DNA of 33,457 bases. Source: Terasakiella pusilla DSM 6293 (GTDB taxonomy: Bacteria > Pseudomonadota > Alphaproteobacteria > Rhodospirillales > Terasakiellaceae). Under the pieces are notes generated by a model that saw only the letters and a list, made by a program, of their open reading frames with translations, was not told the DNA's origin and searched no databases. Every line of letters starts with the position of its first letter. Position 1 is the first letter of the stretch. Shown piece by piece: positions 33,164 through 33,457 of the stretch. The position numbers and the translations under genes are program-made. The stretch spans positions 1 through 33,457 of the forward strand of contig NZ_JHYO01000036.1 in the NCBI RefSeq assembly GCF_000688235.1, in the 5' to 3' direction.

Positions 33164-33202
33164 AAATTCTCGTTTAGATTTTTAATCTAAAGAGGAGAAT
33201 TT
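33164..33202 (+). promoter_or_regulatory. Hairpin that sequesters the IS3 orfA ribosome-binding site
   Basis: Two stacked stems (33164-33171 with 33195-33202, and 33173-33180 with 33184-33191, loop TTT) would hold the AGAGGAGA Shine-Dalgarno sequence (33191-33198) in double-stranded form. The ATG at 33206 lies just outside. Confidence 0.6.
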
Positions 33203-33205
33203 GAG

Positions 33206-33457
33206 ATGAAGCGTTCAAAGTTTAATGAAAGCCAAATTGCCTTTATTTTACGTCAGGCTGAAGAAGGAACATCCGTTGAGGAAATCTGCAGAAAAGCAGG
33301 AATATCGCAACAAACCTATTATCGCTGGCGAAAGAAATATGGAGGCTTGATGCCTTCGGAGATGAAACGTCTAAAGCAACTCGAAGAAGAGAATAAACGG
33401 TTAAAGGGGCTGGTTGCAGATTTGTCATTGGACAAAGCCATGCTGCAGGATGTGATC
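33206..33457 (+). CDS. IS3-family transposase OrfA (partial)
   Basis: 84 codons are visible before the window ends. It is a helix-turn-helix of the HTH_Tnp_1 type (MKRSKFNESQIAFILRQ, then SVEEICRKAGISQQTYYRW). A leucine-zipper-like helix (LKQLEEENKRLKGLVADL, then LDKAMLQDVI) follows, as in IS407-group OrfA. It would be continued by OrfB with the catalytic domain. AGAGGAGA lies 8 nt before the ATG but is paired in a hairpin. Confidence 0.88.
   Translation, partial: MKRSKFNESQIAFILRQAEEGTSVEEICRKAGISQQTYYRWRKKYGGLMPSEMKRLKQLEEENKRLKGLVADLSLDKAMLQDVI

Larger units (their letters stand above)
33126..33457 (+). mobile_element. Left part of an IS3-family element (cut by window end)
   Basis: The segment begins with a TGATCTG...CTGGACC stretch like the left end of IS407-group IS3 elements and carries an IS3-type orfA. 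The exact first base (33121 or 33126) cannot be fixed because the right end is outside the window. It lies only about 20 bp after the IS5-family element. Confidence 0.6.

Overview
The window reads as a chromosomal segment of an alphaproteobacterium, most like a marine or aquatic Rhodospirillales-type genus. The grounds are a C4-pathway 5-aminolevulinate synthase (hemA), a gatCAB amidotransferase operon, a TRAP dicarboxylate transporter with a DctB/DctD two-component system, an ELM1-type (DUF1022/COG3660) protein and an LdtR-like MarR regulator. Coding density is high and GC is about 50% until the right end. The genus assignment is inference.

Layout. 1-9.7 kb: a LysM/Ig-like envelope protein, an unknown multi-pass membrane protein, a LOG-family nucleotide hydrolase, a MarR/LdtR-like regulator, a GmhB-like HAD phosphatase with an altered zinc site, an orphan Tat-exported ABC binding protein, an SRAP (YedK/HMCES) DNA-protein crosslink protein, a tandem universal stress protein, a fused APH-like kinase/P-loop protein, an SDR oxidoreductase and a PadR-like regulator. 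9.8-16.1 kb: hemA, a second tandem Usp, a Met/His/Gly-rich secreted protein divergent from an OmpR/EnvZ-like pair, and two coiled-coil stress-type proteins. 16.1-23.8 kb, all minus strand: dctB-dctD, then the TRAP genes dctP-dctQ-dctM, then pyrE with a 31-residue membrane ORF that follows it. 24-30.2 kb: ELM1-type protein, a small unknown protein, a GlcD/D2HGDH-like FAD oxidase, and gatC-gatA-gatB. 30.3-31.5 kb: a small unknown protein, a Nu-class GST and tRNA-Ser(GCU). 31.5-33.5 kb: accessory DNA with an AT-rich orphan ORF, a complete 848-bp IS5-family (IS427-type) element whose transposase needs a -1 frameshift, and the start of an IS3-family element.

The most interesting part is the dct region. 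DctB/DctD should sense C4-dicarboxylates and switch on dctPQM, but DctD has GTFPGN where sigma54 activators carry the GAFTGA loop. I found no strict -24/-12 promoter upstream of dctP. The dctP leader contains a long hairpin followed by a U-tract immediately before the Shine-Dalgarno sequence, and a second hairpin separates dctP from dctQM. Together these suggest unusual, possibly attenuation-based or sigma54-independent control of a TRAP transporter. Other points of note are the unannotated 31-aa membrane ORF after pyrE, a G-quadruplex-type tract between convergent genes, a tandem TGTTACAG operator-like repeat before the OmpR-type regulator with a possibly leaderless start, and a hairpin that buries the Shine-Dalgarno sequence of the IS3 orfA.

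No CRISPR array, rRNA, prophage or obvious defence cassette was seen. The only stretches above 300 bases without a gene are the dctP-dctD intergenic region (20144-20522) and, if the insertion-sequence ends are not counted, none other.
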